Assembly (NCBI GenBank): GCA_003550325.1
Contig: QKWP01000036.1
Coordinates: 443,297 to 507,296 of the forward strand
Source: Gigaspora rosea
Lineage: Eukaryota; Glomeromycota; Glomeromycetes; Diversisporales; Gigasporaceae
Reading direction: 5' to 3'
Length of the DNA stretch: 64,000 nucleotides
Part shown: positions 45,501 to 56,230 of the stretch, one piece after another
Position numbering within the stretch: position 1 is the first letter of the stretch
How the letters are laid out: the number at the start of each line of letters is the position of its first letter
The notes under the pieces: generated by a model
What the model saw: the letters and a program-made list of their open reading frames with translations, nothing else
What the model was told of the DNA's origin: nothing
Database searches by the model: none
Made by a program: the position numbers and the translations under genes

Positions 45501-45610
45501 GCATTAACTAGAAAAAAAACTTAAAAATTACCTTATTATTCTTCAATTATTACTTCGGAGATGTATTATGAAGGACGACACCTTTTTTCAATTGTGATTG
45601 TTCAATTAGT
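42596..45610. other. 3-kb stretch of relatively mixed composition, no content recognised
   Basis: No long ORF, palindrome, TIR pair or tandem array was found, and base composition looks less extreme than elsewhere. It lies directly downstream of the CMC-like gene on the minus strand. It could be ancient degraded coding sequence, a non-coding RNA locus or simply unique DNA. Confidence 0.35.
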
Positions 45611-48600
45611 TTAAAAGACTTCTATGCTATATAGTAGAATATATAATATTATACAGCCTTGAAAAAAATACACATTTTTTATATATAAATCATTCTCAAA
45701 ATTATGGTCGCTACTAATAATGCATTCATTATCATTACAATAATGAATAAAGTGTGCGGTATTGTTCGTATCAACTTCACTTATAGGACAGATCTCTCAT
45801 GTATTTTGAAGTCCATAAACTGGACATTCTAGCTTTTTTTGATTGGTAAGTTCAAATCTATCAATAATAATAAAAGCAAAATGTTGATTATCCCTTTTAT
45901 GGCTTAAAATTGATCGTAGAATTGCAAAACTTTTATCTTCTTTCTCAGATATAGTTACAATATCACCAACATGCAAATAATAATGTGCGTCGGTCTCATT
46001 ATCTTTCACTGAAAAGCAAGCAAGTTCATAATGTTAGCATGCAACTTCAAAAAATGCTGACTCATAACCCATTTTTCGATATACTGATGCTAGTTCTCTA
46101 TAGAAGTCTAAATCATTTAGCAACTTTTTAACTTTTTTTCTTGGAACATGTTTTTTCAACATCATATTTGAAATGTATTCATCTAGTGAAGAAATAAACA
46201 TTATTAATTTAAATCATCATACAATACAATAAAGATATTTTGATCAGATCTTCATTTGTATCTTCAGGATCAACAGGTTTTTCAATAATGAACCAATCGT
46301 TCATTAAACTTTTAAATTGCTGAAGATTTATTAAAGTATTATTTGTAAGAAGAAAACGTTTGTCAATACTACCATCAAATAGATGGTGCACTGCAGGACC
46401 CCGGACATCTCTCATATAGGTCATAACTGGATTTTTGCCAATTTTGACCTAATTTGCTGAAAACGACAAAATCTATTTATTTAAATAACTTTTGATCCAG
46501 TAATTATAATTGAATGAACTTTTTTTGTTAGATGCGCCTCACTAAGAGCTTTATTTTAAAAAAAAAGTTCATTCAAATTGGACCACTGGATGCCAAGATA
46601 ATTGCCAAAAACTGATTTTTTGCTTTTCAAATTTTGGGGGTTTTTGCTGAAATGTGTAATGTATGACCTCTGTACTACATGTCTGGGGTCCTCGCACTGC
46701 AAACAATGTTGTATATCGTTTTAATAAATCCAAGTCTACATTTTTTCGATTTGTTCGTGATACTGCATTTTTAAATATACGGTGCACTATTTCTTGTGTC
46801 CCTATGCTTGTATTTAACAAAGTTGCATAATTCCTTGCATGCTGTACTAAATGATAATTAGCATGCAAATTTGGAAGATTCTCAAAATCTTTAAATGCCT
46901 ATTATTAATGAATATATAAATGTTTATTAAATAATGTGTAACAATTAATGCTCTTATTACCTGTGAAAATAATTTTCTTTCATTGTCTAAACATTCACAC
47001 AATTCAATATAATCGGCATCCGTAAAAAATTGCTTAAATGCTATTGTCATTGTTTTTGCTATCAATACCAGCATTTTAGCCAAAGTTTTGTAGCTAAATC
47101 ACTTCATGAAACTCCAGTTCGTTGTTAAGTTCAGATTTTTTGAAATATGAAGGTTTTAAGAACCTATTGAGAATAAGTGGCATCATCATGGCCAACCGTA
47201 AGCAATCTGACATTATAAAACTGTCAAGATGTGAAATCGGATTTGGCAACTTTTGCCATGATCTTGGATATTCAAAGGATTTCCAATACTTTATAAATAT
47301 TGATTTTCCTTCTGTTGAAAGTGCTTCAAGTGTTATTTTTAAAAACCTCAGTACTTTGCCGGCTGTAAGGTGATAGATATCTTGTGGAGACTGAAGATGT
47401 CTTTCTCTTTTTAATTTATTAAGTAAGAGAGGCTATAAATGTAACCATACTCTGTGGCAAGCATTTCACGTTGTTTTATTGTTGTTGACATAGAATCTCT
47501 TCAAATTGACTATCCGTAATGTGAAGATAACAAGAAGCTATTGATAAATTGAGACCTCAGAAGTCCAAGAGTCTCTTGCAATATTACAGGTACGACATCC
47601 TCTTATAGCACCATGTTTTTTTATTCCCACTAGATCATTCCCTTGTGGCAGGTCAGCTGTCACATCCCCAAGACTCGCAATAACAAGGCTTTTATTTTTT
47701 TGTACATCCATTATGATTCCCTTTTCTAATTTCTTCATCTTATCAACAAAAGGACTAATGAAATCATTGAAATGACCTCTGAATGGAACAAATCCAATGA
47801 CAAAGTGATTTTTGAGTTGTTTTCTTTTGTTAAAAGGTAGATTTCTGATTTGGGCATAAACACCTCCAAGTAAATGGTAAATATTACGAAACATTCCAAA
47901 ATCATTGTAATAAAGATCAATATATAATTTATATATTAGAAGGTTCGTTTCTGGTATTTCTAATTCAGCGAATTCCGAAGGGTGTTTGTAGGAATATTTA
48001 ACATTTCTTAACTTCCAATATCCTTGATGTTTATAAAGAATTTCACAAATAAAAATCGAAGATATATTGACATTATTTTCATTATAAAGAATAATAATTG
48101 GAGCAACTCTAACAATATTCTGCAATTCAACAATTATGATTGCATTGTCCATTTCTCGATCTAACAACCACAATTCATTACGAGACCTCTCCCTCTGACT
48201 ATTACTTTGTAAATTATATGGTAATTCCTCAAATGTTAAAACACGTTAAACTGTTGTTTTGAGCTTGTCATCTATATCCACTATCAATAAAATTCATCTG
48301 AATTTATTTTCTGCCATCGACTCTTTATAAACTATGAACTCTCCGCAATTGTATGTTACTAAAATTAATAAAAACATATTAATAAAGCTATTGCTATTAT
48401 TATTTTTTTGGTACCATTTTTTCTCTAAATTTTACAAAGTAAGCAATACAATAAGTAACATACTTCCATTAAATTGAATGGATGCTTGTCCAAATCGTGG
48501 AGATTCTTTCCATAAATTTCCATGCCAAAGTTCTTGATTTTTATTAACTTTTATGCCTGGTCCGAAATACATTTGGCTAAATATTGAGAGATTATTTAAA

Positions 48601-49526
48601 GAATGCCAAATAATATCAGTGATAGATAGATAGTACATTTCCTTAGTATCTTTGGAAGTAGATGGTGTTTTTTTATTTGATATATGAATATTTTGTGTTT
48701 TAATAGGAAGTAAAGGTAATCTTTGCCGATACTTCCTAAACCGACGAATATTTGCTACAACATCTTCATTCTTAAACTGTGGGTGGCAAATTATGTCTAC
48801 TAATTCCTCATAGGCATGGGTAGCTATTAAATATATATAATATCAAGCTTAAGCAGCTATTAAATACATGTAACAAATTTCAATTTGAATTTGTTAATAA
48901 TAAATGAATTCCTTACATATGTTGTATTTTTGAATCCAAAAAAACATCAACACTTCAGTAATATTTTTGAAATATGGAGCAAATTCACCATTAATAGATG
49001 GTATTTGCTCAATATTCAATGCTTCATCAACAACTTTGTCAAATCCTTTTTTGTTTTGCTCTTTATCATTACAATCTATTGGCATTTCATCATCATTATC
49101 TAATATTTCATCGTTAAAAAAATCTTCATCTTCATCGTTCAATACCTCATCAAACAAATTCTCATTTGGTGTTTTACGATTATTCATGTTTTTATAATCA
49201 TCTAATATTTCGTCATTAAAAAAATCTTCGTCATTATCATTCAATACCTCATCAAACGAATCTTTGTTTGGCGTCTCATAATTATTCGTGTTTTCATAAT
49301 CAGTCTCCCTTTTATTGAACAAATTTTCATTTGGAGTCATGTAATCATTTGTATTGTCATAATTAGTCTCCCCTTCATCGAACGAATCTTTGTTCGGTAT
49401 CTCATGATCATTCATCTTTTCATAATTAGCAAGTTGACCAGAGTCAAAAGGTGTATTAAATGTATTGCGTGGGTGTCTTATATAGTTTTGACAGTGCTTA
49501 TAGGAAATGTAATGATTACAAAACAT
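45611..49526 (-). pseudogene. CMC/CACTA-type (Tnp2-like) transposase gene, interrupted
   Basis: Exon 1 (49526-48917) opens with a Cys/His-rich FCNHYISYKHCQNYIRHP, then acidic Asn/Asp repeats (TPNENLFDEVLNDEDEDFF type), and ends GEFAPYFKNITEVLMFFWIQ. Intron 1 is 48916-48824 (GTAAGG...TAG, phase 1). Exon 2 (AYEELVDIICHPQFKNEDVV ... YFGPGIKVNKNQELWHGN) is open. Intron 2 is 48463-48359 (GTATGT...TTTTAG). Exon 3 has TGA (48296-48294) and TAA (48248-48246), then WLLDREMDNAIIIVELQNIV, FVPFRGHFNDFISPF, LGDVTADLPQGNDLVGIKK and GAIRGCRTCNI, a Tnp2-like core. Frameshifts follow at 47400-47540. Next comes DIYHLTAGKVLRFLKITLEA, intron 3 (46960-46899) and HANYHLVQHARNYATLLNTS, then the MITE at 46395-46692. 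Past it, a TGA at 45799-45797 interrupts the C terminus (ICPISEVDTNNTAHFIHYC). Family call by motif memory. Confidence 0.65.
46395..46692. mobile_element. MITE inserted in the transposase exon, 'AGGACCCCGGACAT' ends
   Basis: AGGACCCCGGACATCTCTCA (left) and GTACTACATGTCTGGGGTCCT (right) are inverted repeats. Flanks TGCACTGC (46387-46394) and CGCACTGC (46693-46700) form an 8-bp target duplication with one mismatch, as for hAT elements. On either side the minus-strand frame encodes the same protein: RRYTTLFAV-type residues before it and HHLFDGSIDKRF after it. So removal of the element and one duplication copy would leave a continuous frame. An older inverted copy is at 31986-32278. Confidence 0.85.
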
Positions 49527-49921
49527 TGTAAAAAAAAGAGAAGGCTTTTGAAATTAAGTTCATTGCCATATATATATATTATCACGAGAATCTGTGATCG
49601 ATCAGAAATCGAACTTTAGAATCTTAATATGGCTGTATGCAAATAACATTCAAATCACCTAAATGTAGTGTATAAGAGGATAACTTGTAGTTCAGGAGAT
49701 ATGTAGAAATTTTGCACGGGATTAAACGATACTACTTATTTAGTGTCAAAAATCTAGCCGGGTATGAGTTTTGTTTGTTGAAGATCAATGATAATGACGA
49801 ATATAGTAAAAGCAAATTGTGATTTTTTTATAACTTGCATTACAACTTATTTTTCTTTTCTTTTACATCCCTTATTTATGTCCTTACATTATTGCATAAT
49901 TATATCTCATAATTATTAATT
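49527..49921. other. 5' flank of the transposase gene
   Basis: AT-rich; no TIR for the CMC-like element was recognised here. The plus-strand ORF over 49404-49619 is an antisense shadow of exon 1. Confidence 0.35.
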
Positions 49922-50134
49922 GTTAGGGATGATGCTGAAATCAGATGATCTTGAAATTTTGATCTATTTTGATATGAAATTTTAAAATGTTTTGAGGTGT
50001 TTTTCGTTTTTGTCTTATAAGGTTAGGGTAAGGTTTGGATGTGGATAAGAGTATATATGGATTTTAGCAAGGCTTATAGTTTTAAATCAAGACCCCAAAT
50101 TTCTGCATCATCCGATTTCAGCATCATTCCCGAC
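49922..50134. mobile_element. TIR element of 213 bp with a 7-bp target duplication
   Basis: GTTAGGGATGATGCTGAAATC with AGATGATC at the left is mirrored by ATCATCCGATTTCAGCATCA TTCCCGAC at the right (TIR of about 28 bp). Perfect direct repeats ATTAATT lie at 49915-49921 and 50135-50141. The interior is non-coding. A minus/plus ORF across it is not significant. Confidence 0.8.
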
Positions 50135-50141
50135 ATTAATT

Positions 50142-50810
50142 TAACAACAATTAACTATTACAATAACTCTTGCCCTATAAACAAAGTCGATCCGTTTTTT
50201 ATATTCCATGTTTTTTCCAAAATGTTGCATATTCACTCAATTTATAACTTTTGTCGATCTATTTTGAAAAAAATTTTTATAGAGTTGTTACTATTTCGAA
50301 TTAATGCTATTCACGTGATAATTATTTTAATTGACTTTTCAAAAGCTAAGCGTAATTATAGTACTTGAATTTTAGTTAATAATTCATATAAGTATGTCTA
50401 ATTGCATATACAAATTTATTTGTATAAATAAATACAATGTGAACTAGTTAAAAATAAACAAAGTGACAAATCAAATTTAAATATAGGACTAATAATTTTT
50501 TAATGGATTCATTTTACTGTGAGCCATCAGAAGGGTAAGAAGAAGTTACCTGAAGATTAACTTCAAAAGGCTTAATAACAATATAAATAACAAATAGGCT
50601 CAATCGATTTATCGCACTATACATTAATAAGTAGTTTAATAACTCTTAATGATTGATTATTAATAATTCAATAGGCTCATCACTACTAGATAGATCTTTT
50701 GTTAAAATTTATAATCCGATTAATTAATTGCATTAATCAATATAAAGTAAAAAATTAATAAACAAATTTACATTTATACTTTTTTTATTTTACTGATTAA
50801 TTTATTCTTT
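50142..50810. other. Intergenic, AT-rich
   Basis: No gene recognised; the 109-codon plus-strand ORF starting at 50039 runs out of the MITE into AT-rich DNA and shows no domain. An upstream exon of the AT-hook gene could lie here but I could not define it. Confidence 0.35.
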
Positions 50811-50850
50811 ACTTATTTTGTTTTTTTACTAAATAATAATGAATTCTAGA

Positions 50851-52435
50851 AGTGCTGAAAAAACATACAAACGAACAAATAGATGTAAATGTACCAAAAA
50901 AAAGAGGTCGTAAGAAAAAAGAAGCAGTCATTTTATTATCAGATAATCTTAATAATCTTCCAAATGATACTACTATTTCACAAAGTGAAAGACTGGCATT
51001 AAAAAAGTCGTAAAAAGAAAGTCCAAAAAATAATTGCACCTTCATCTTTAAATGACAGTAACAATAATGTGCAAAGCAAAAAAAAAGAGGGCATAAAAGA
51101 AAGCAAGATACAGTTGCGCCTCTGTCGTCACAAATAATTATTGAGCTTTGAAAGATGATGTTCCTGATAATAATAACAACAATAATTCTAATGATGATAG
51201 TGTTTCTAATTATGATGATATCTTTGACGATTATGATATTAATCATGATAATGAATTTGCAGCTCAAGATTTTACAATTACATCTTTAAGGCCTAAGTCA
51301 GCTCTTGAAACTGAATCCAATAATCAAAATATGCCAATACTTAGTTCAAGTAACAATAATCAAATCCCAAATAACATTTCTTCAAAAAGAATACTATCTT
51401 CAAGACCGACGTCAACGTCTGCTTCAAGACTGATTTGCTATAGACCAATACAAGATCGAGAATCAAGAAATAAATTTGATTTTTCAAAAAGAATGAATCC
51501 AATAACAGTTCCAGATTCAAGGGCAAATGGTCAATTTGACCATATTTCTTTAAACAATACTTTAAGGTCAAGGCCAATGTCACCTTTAGAGTCAAGAAAT
51601 AATACAATGAATATTCTGATGAATGATATTTGTAACACAACAAATAATTCGATCCAACATTTTGACATGATCAATAATGTTATTCCTTCACCCTTTAATG
51701 AAATGACGATCTATTAGCTTTGCTCATGGTTATGCAAAAATCCTAATATTCTACAATTGGCAAATAATATGCATTTGTCAATGCAAATGTCAGTTGTAGA
51801 AGGATCAAACTTATGTCTTCTATTCTTCCCGGATCAACTATGATACAAAATCAAGAGAATAATAAGACTAAAGATTTTCGTGATTTTTTAGAAGAATTAA
51901 AATGCCTTTTTCTTCGTGTGCGAAATCCTCATAAAAGTGCATTCGAAGAGTTGGTACAGAAAATCTTCAAGTGTGAACTTAATTCTGCTGAAGGAATCGA
52001 ATGGCTTCATACAGCAATTAAACATTTTGGAGATTTCTGAAACAAATTAGTTAATAATGTCGAAGTTTTAGTTAGTGATTTCAAAAATCAAAGGTTATTT
52101 TAGTACTATATTTAATACATATTCTTATTTCATATTTTAATAGTATTTTTAATTATAGGTCTACAACAGGCTCTTTGCAAAGGGAAAAAATTGTCGCATT
52201 TGTTAACGAATCTGCAACTACTCAAGTTCTTGAATGGTGGTTAAATGCCACTAATATAGAAGTGCTAAAGACTCAAAATTTTATGCATTATTTATGTAAA
52301 TTTATTCAACATGCATTCGCTATCAATTATTTGTCAAAAGATACTGAAAGGACAAAAACTTTGGATAATTTGACAAAAAACATCGCAGTACCATCGCAAA
52401 ATGGTAAAAACCTTGCCAGCAATTTACATTTATAA
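50851..52435 (+). pseudogene. Gene with AT-hook-like repeats, broken by frameshifts and a stop
   Basis: After an acceptor-like TTTACTAAATAATAATGAAT TCTAG ending at 50850, the frame reads HTNEQIDVNVPKKRGRKKKE. Two more basic units follow in shifted frames: KSRKKKVQKIIAPSSLNDSN and KKKRGHKRKQDTVAPLSSQI. KRGRKKK is an AT-hook-like DNA-binding motif (minor-groove binder). The segment 51148-51717 is Asn/Ser-rich with a repeated SRPxSxxESR motif (SLRPKSALETE, RSRPMSPLESR). 51813-52040 encodes RDFLEELKCLFLRVRNPHKS and FEELVQKIFKCELNSAEGIE, where a TGA follows KHFGDF. An intron at 52094-52158 (ending TTATAG) joins VSDFKNQR to STTGSLQREKIVAFVNES. The last exon ends at TAA 52433-52435. The overall family is unknown to me; DNA binding is inferred from the AT-hook-like repeats only. 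Confidence 0.5.
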
Positions 52436-52439
52436 ATGT

Positions 52440-53100
52440 TGCTTTTATATAAATAATTTATATGATTTATTTTCATTGTATATTTGATCACACTTATATT
52501 TGCAATAATTTTCTTTAATCATTTTATATGTATCTAGCAAATATTTAAAGAGCTTTATTTGGTTCAAAATTAATGAAATAGATATTATGTAACAAGCAAA
52601 TTATTATAACTAAACTTATAAATCAGAGAGATTGGAATTGAACATGACTTTCATGAAGCAAGTGAAAAATTTTATAATACGGCTTATAATTGATTCATTG
52701 ATATAGAATTTATCTAATATAGTTTACTAAAAGTTTCAGTAATTGGAGTTTTGTTTGAACTATTTTACTATATATGAATATGCAGGAATCTTATTCATAA
52801 ATTTAAACATTCATGTAACTATAAGATGAGAATTGATTCTGCTATATGAATGATATTATAATATACGATATATTATAAATTTTAAGTTTGAAATCAAAAT
52901 GAGATCGAAACTTATATAAAAAACCCCCAGTGCTATTTATTGACCTCAAAGTGTTCAGCTACTTTTAGCATCTAAAATGGCACTAATGATGTCACGAACA
53001 CAACCAAACTAAATTAGATAATTTTATTCTATAAATATAATAGAATCAAAATAAAACAATTCTGGTCGATTCTGCACAATTATAATATATCAATAAATTA
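52440..53100. other. Intergenic, nothing recognised
   Basis: AT-rich DNA downstream of the AT-hook gene; no gene or element ends recognised. Confidence 0.4.
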
Positions 53101-53102
53101 TA

Positions 53103-53306
53103 GCGCTTTGCAAAAAGATGTGATCCCGGTGATTTTTTAATGATGATAGCTGAGAATCACTGAGATTCAAAATTGTCTATTACTTTATATTTTCGATTGG
53201 TTACGTTTATATTTCTTTGAAATCAGTTTAATTCTTAAATCTATAAAATCTCTGATTTTCACACAACATTGTGATCTGCAGAGGTCACATCTTTTTGCAA
53301 AGAGCA
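53103..53306. mobile_element. Small TIR element, 'GCKCTTTGCAAAAAGATGTGA' ends
   Basis: GCGCTTTGCAAAAAGATGTGA at the left is mirrored by TCACATCTTTTTGCAAAGAGC at the right. About 204 bp, non-coding. The flanks contain AATAAA on both sides (CAATAAATTATA / CAATAAACAATT), but the duplication is not exact next to the TIR. Confidence 0.75.
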
Positions 53307-53391
53307 ATAAACAATTACAAAAAAATAAAATATTTTTTTGTAATTGTTATTTTTAAACTTCTGGTGTTAGATTTATTCAAAGTGTTGTAGT

Positions 53392-53927
53392 TTTATAATA
53401 ATTTATAAAAAATAATTATAGTTTTTTACAACTTAGATTTAATATTGTAAAAAATTAAAAGCAACTTTACTACTAAATATATAATAAATTGTAATAATGT
53501 TGTAACAATATTAAATTGAAATTATTTTAACTTCTTAACAAATTGCTCAAAGATATTATAACTATATAATTGCAATTTTAATACTATTTTGTCACGATTT
53601 AGATATAATATTAAAATAAAATTAAAATTTTATCTATATATTAATGAAATAAATTGTAACTTTATAATAATTTATAAAAGATAATTATAGTTTTTTACAA
53701 CTTAGATTTAATATTGTAAAAAATTAAAAGCAACTTTACTACTAAATATATAATAAATTGTAATAATGTTGTAACAATATTAAATTGAAATTATTTTAAC
53801 TTCTTAACAAATTGCTCGAAAATATTATAACTATATAATTGCAATTTTAATACTATTTTGTCACGACTTAGATATAATAATAAAATAAAATTTTATCTAT
53901 ATATTAATAAAATAAATTGTAACAATT
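53392..53927 (+). repeat. Recent tandem duplication, 2 x about 269 bp
   Basis: The segment starting TTTATAATAATTTATAAAA at 53392 is repeated from 53661 with only a few differences (for example ...CGATTTAG versus CGACTTAG, and a short deletion near 53885). Both end ATAAATTGTAAC. The high similarity suggests a young duplication or an assembly duplication. Confidence 0.85.
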
Positions 53928-53929
53928 AT

Positions 53930-54751
53930 GTAACTAATTTGTAAAAATTTCATAATAATTTTGTAATGACTTTGTTATAAACTACAAGGTTTCTGCAAAG
54001 TATATATAGATAGGATAGCTACTAAGTAAAAAATATTACATAATAAATAGCATACTCTTTAGTAACTAGTTAATTAGTAAAGATAACAACTTGGCTACTT
54101 CTTTAAGTTGCTACTTTTTACAAATATATTTAATATTATAATTACAATTAGTTTATAAAATTGAAATAATTTGAATCTAATTTAAAGTTAAATATAAACT
54201 AGAATTAATTGAATCTGCAATCTTTAATATAATTATGTAAAGAACAAAGAATTTGATTATCTATAACATTGGCAATTATAAAAAGATTTGTTTATAGATA
54301 ATTAAATTCTTTTGTTAAAGGTTAGAGTATATATATTTGTATATATTTACAATAATGCTTTTTAATTTGGCTTTTACTATTGCTTTTGATATTTTTTAAA
54401 TTTGACCAATTGTTTTAAAATAAATTACTTTAAATTTGAATTTAAATTTAAACTAAATACTGGACTTATCATTAAATAATAGGTTTTGCAATTATTTGTT
54501 GCAAATATATAGTATATAGCTCAGTATATTTATATGCATCTTATTAGTAAATGATATACTGTATAATTATTTTCTATTAATAACTATAATTATAATCTTG
54601 CAAACTATAATAATATTTATCTAAATTACTGTATACATTATTTAAGAATTTACTAATTAGTAATTGATCCAAATAAATTTTATTTTTACTTATATATTAA
54701 TTGCAAATCATGAACTGAATTTTAATATATTTATACAGAACTCTAAATGAG
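53930..54751. other. Intergenic, very AT-rich
   Basis: No gene or element ends recognised; TTTGATTATCTATAACATTG at 54250 and ATAGATAATTAAATTCTTTT at 54292 form a weak inverted pair. Confidence 0.4.
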
Positions 54752-55217
54752 ATTATATTTGAAAATTGCTAATATAGGCCCTTTTTTAAAAAGGTTATAT
54801 TTGAAAGGTAGGTATTGAATAAAAAGTTATATTTGAAAACAGCTAATGGACAAAAAGAGTATATTTAAAAAATACTAATAGAATAATTTTTATAAATCTT
54901 ATATTTGAAATGTGATAATAAAAATTATAAAGTAAAAAATTAATTTTTTTTTTTTTTAGAAAATAAAATTTTGTTTTTTTTTTAGAATGTAATTATATAT
55001 ATATATATTTTTTTTTAAAAAAATAAGATTTTGTTTTTTTTTTTTTAAAGAATTGAGAATGTAATTCTATTTTTTTTGTTAGAGAATGTTGTATTTCAAA
55101 AAAAGGTAAGAACTCTAAAGTCTTGTCTAATATTTAAAATATAGCTTATATACTAATATAAAAGTAATCACCAAAAAAATTTACTATGATGCCCAAATAT
55201 AAGCTTATATAGATTAT
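54752..55217. mobile_element. TIR element 'AATCTATATAAG', copy 2
   Basis: Its interior matches copy 1 (14737-15110) in the same orientation: AATTGCTAATATAGGCCC, AAGGTTATATTTGAAAGGT, TTTATAAATCTTATATTTGA, GTTGTATTTCAAAAAAAGGT and ATATAAGCTTATATAGATTA. It is longer because of expanded T-tracts at 54940-55070. TATACAGA occurs on both sides (about 54733 and 55211), a possible 8-bp target duplication, though the left TIR has decayed. Confidence 0.7.
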
Positions 55218-55614
55218 ACAGAGTCCTATCTATACTGTGTGTTTTATAGTTTTAAGACAGATCCTTTACTTAGTAAGAAAATGTATATAGATAATAGGTT
55301 ATATAATAAGTCAAAAAAATAAGAAAGTTTGGTGTATACTTAGATAGTATTACATATAGTATTATAAATTCAAAAAATTTTTATTTGCACAAACGCAAAA
55401 AAAAAATACACAAAAAAATTTATACATGTATTATATATATAAAGAGCTCTGAGTATATACAAATTTAAATCTATATGCACTATGCCTACTGTATGAATTC
55501 AATTTATATCACTGATTACATGCCCAAATAATTGAATAGTATTATAGTAAGATCAATAGAGTTGGGCAATATCATTTATTAGCAAATTTTATATATATAT
55601 TGATTACTAACCAG
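55218..55614. other. Intergenic, AT-rich
   Basis: No gene or bounded element recognised. Confidence 0.35.
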
Positions 55615-55990
55615 ATAAAATACTCAAAATAATACGCACCTGTGCATTATTTTGAGCGGATGTGCGTTATTTCAAGTACACGCATGGTGTTATTTTGGGG
55701 TAAAGGTCTAATTTCTAAAAAATTGTCTGTTATATATGTGCGATGCATAAAAAAACTGTATTTCTTAATTTTATATATAGCTTTTACAATCTAAGTCAGA
55801 TTTTTGACTAAAAAAATTCTTATTTTCGCTTGTTATTTGAATTCGTTATTTTAGCAGATTATTAATTCGGCATTTGGAGTGTTCGTTATATTGGGACACG
55901 CATGGGCGTTATTTCAAAACCTATATGCTATTTTAAGAAAATGCAATTTTCTAAATAACGCCCATGTGCGTTATTTCGAGTAAATACAGT
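55615..55990. mobile_element. TIR element of about 375 bp, 'TACTCRAAATAACGCAC' ends
   Basis: AATACTCAAAATAATACGCA at the left is mirrored by TGCGTTATTTCGAGTAAATA at the right. Extra internal copies of the GTGCGTTATTTCAAG-type phrase occur at about 55660-55680 and 55890-55920, inverted between halves. Non-coding. The right flank CAGTATAT suggests a TA target. Confidence 0.7.
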
Positions 55991-56219
55991 ATATTAATAT
56001 TTAATACTCCTGGCGATTTATATCGATAGTGATAGTAATTGATATATATCTGATATAGATATTAATCGATATATATCTGATATGATATCAATTAATAATT
56101 ATTATATTCATATAATTATGCTTTTTGAAATTTTTAAACATTTTACAGGTTTTCACAAGTTTTCACAAGTTTTCACAATTTAATATAAATTTTATTTGTT
56201 TATTTATTATTATTATATA
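55991..56219. repeat. Tandem TGATATATATC and TTTTCACAAG units
   Basis: TATCGATAGTGAT, TTGATATATATCTGATATAG and ATCGATATATATCTGATATG lie at 56018-56085. AGGTTTTCACAAGTTTTCAC and AAGTTTTCACAATTT lie at 56148-56182. The phrase TTTTCACAATTTAATATAAA then TTTATTATTATTATATA recurs right of the MULE-like element at 57499-57552. Confidence 0.55.
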
Positions 56220-56230
56220 ATATTTTAAAT

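Noticed and set aside
47122-47373. 83-codon plus-strand ORF
   Set aside because: Antisense shadow of the transposase exon (DIYHLTAGKVLRFLK...) on the minus strand.
48967-49197. Ser-rich plus-strand ORF
   Set aside because: Antisense of the Asp/Glu/Asn-rich exon 1 of the transposase gene.
50809-51267. 152-codon minus-strand ORF rich in Ile/Phe/Cys
   Set aside because: Antisense of the Asn/Asp/Lys-rich AT-hook gene; composition is what complementing those codons gives.
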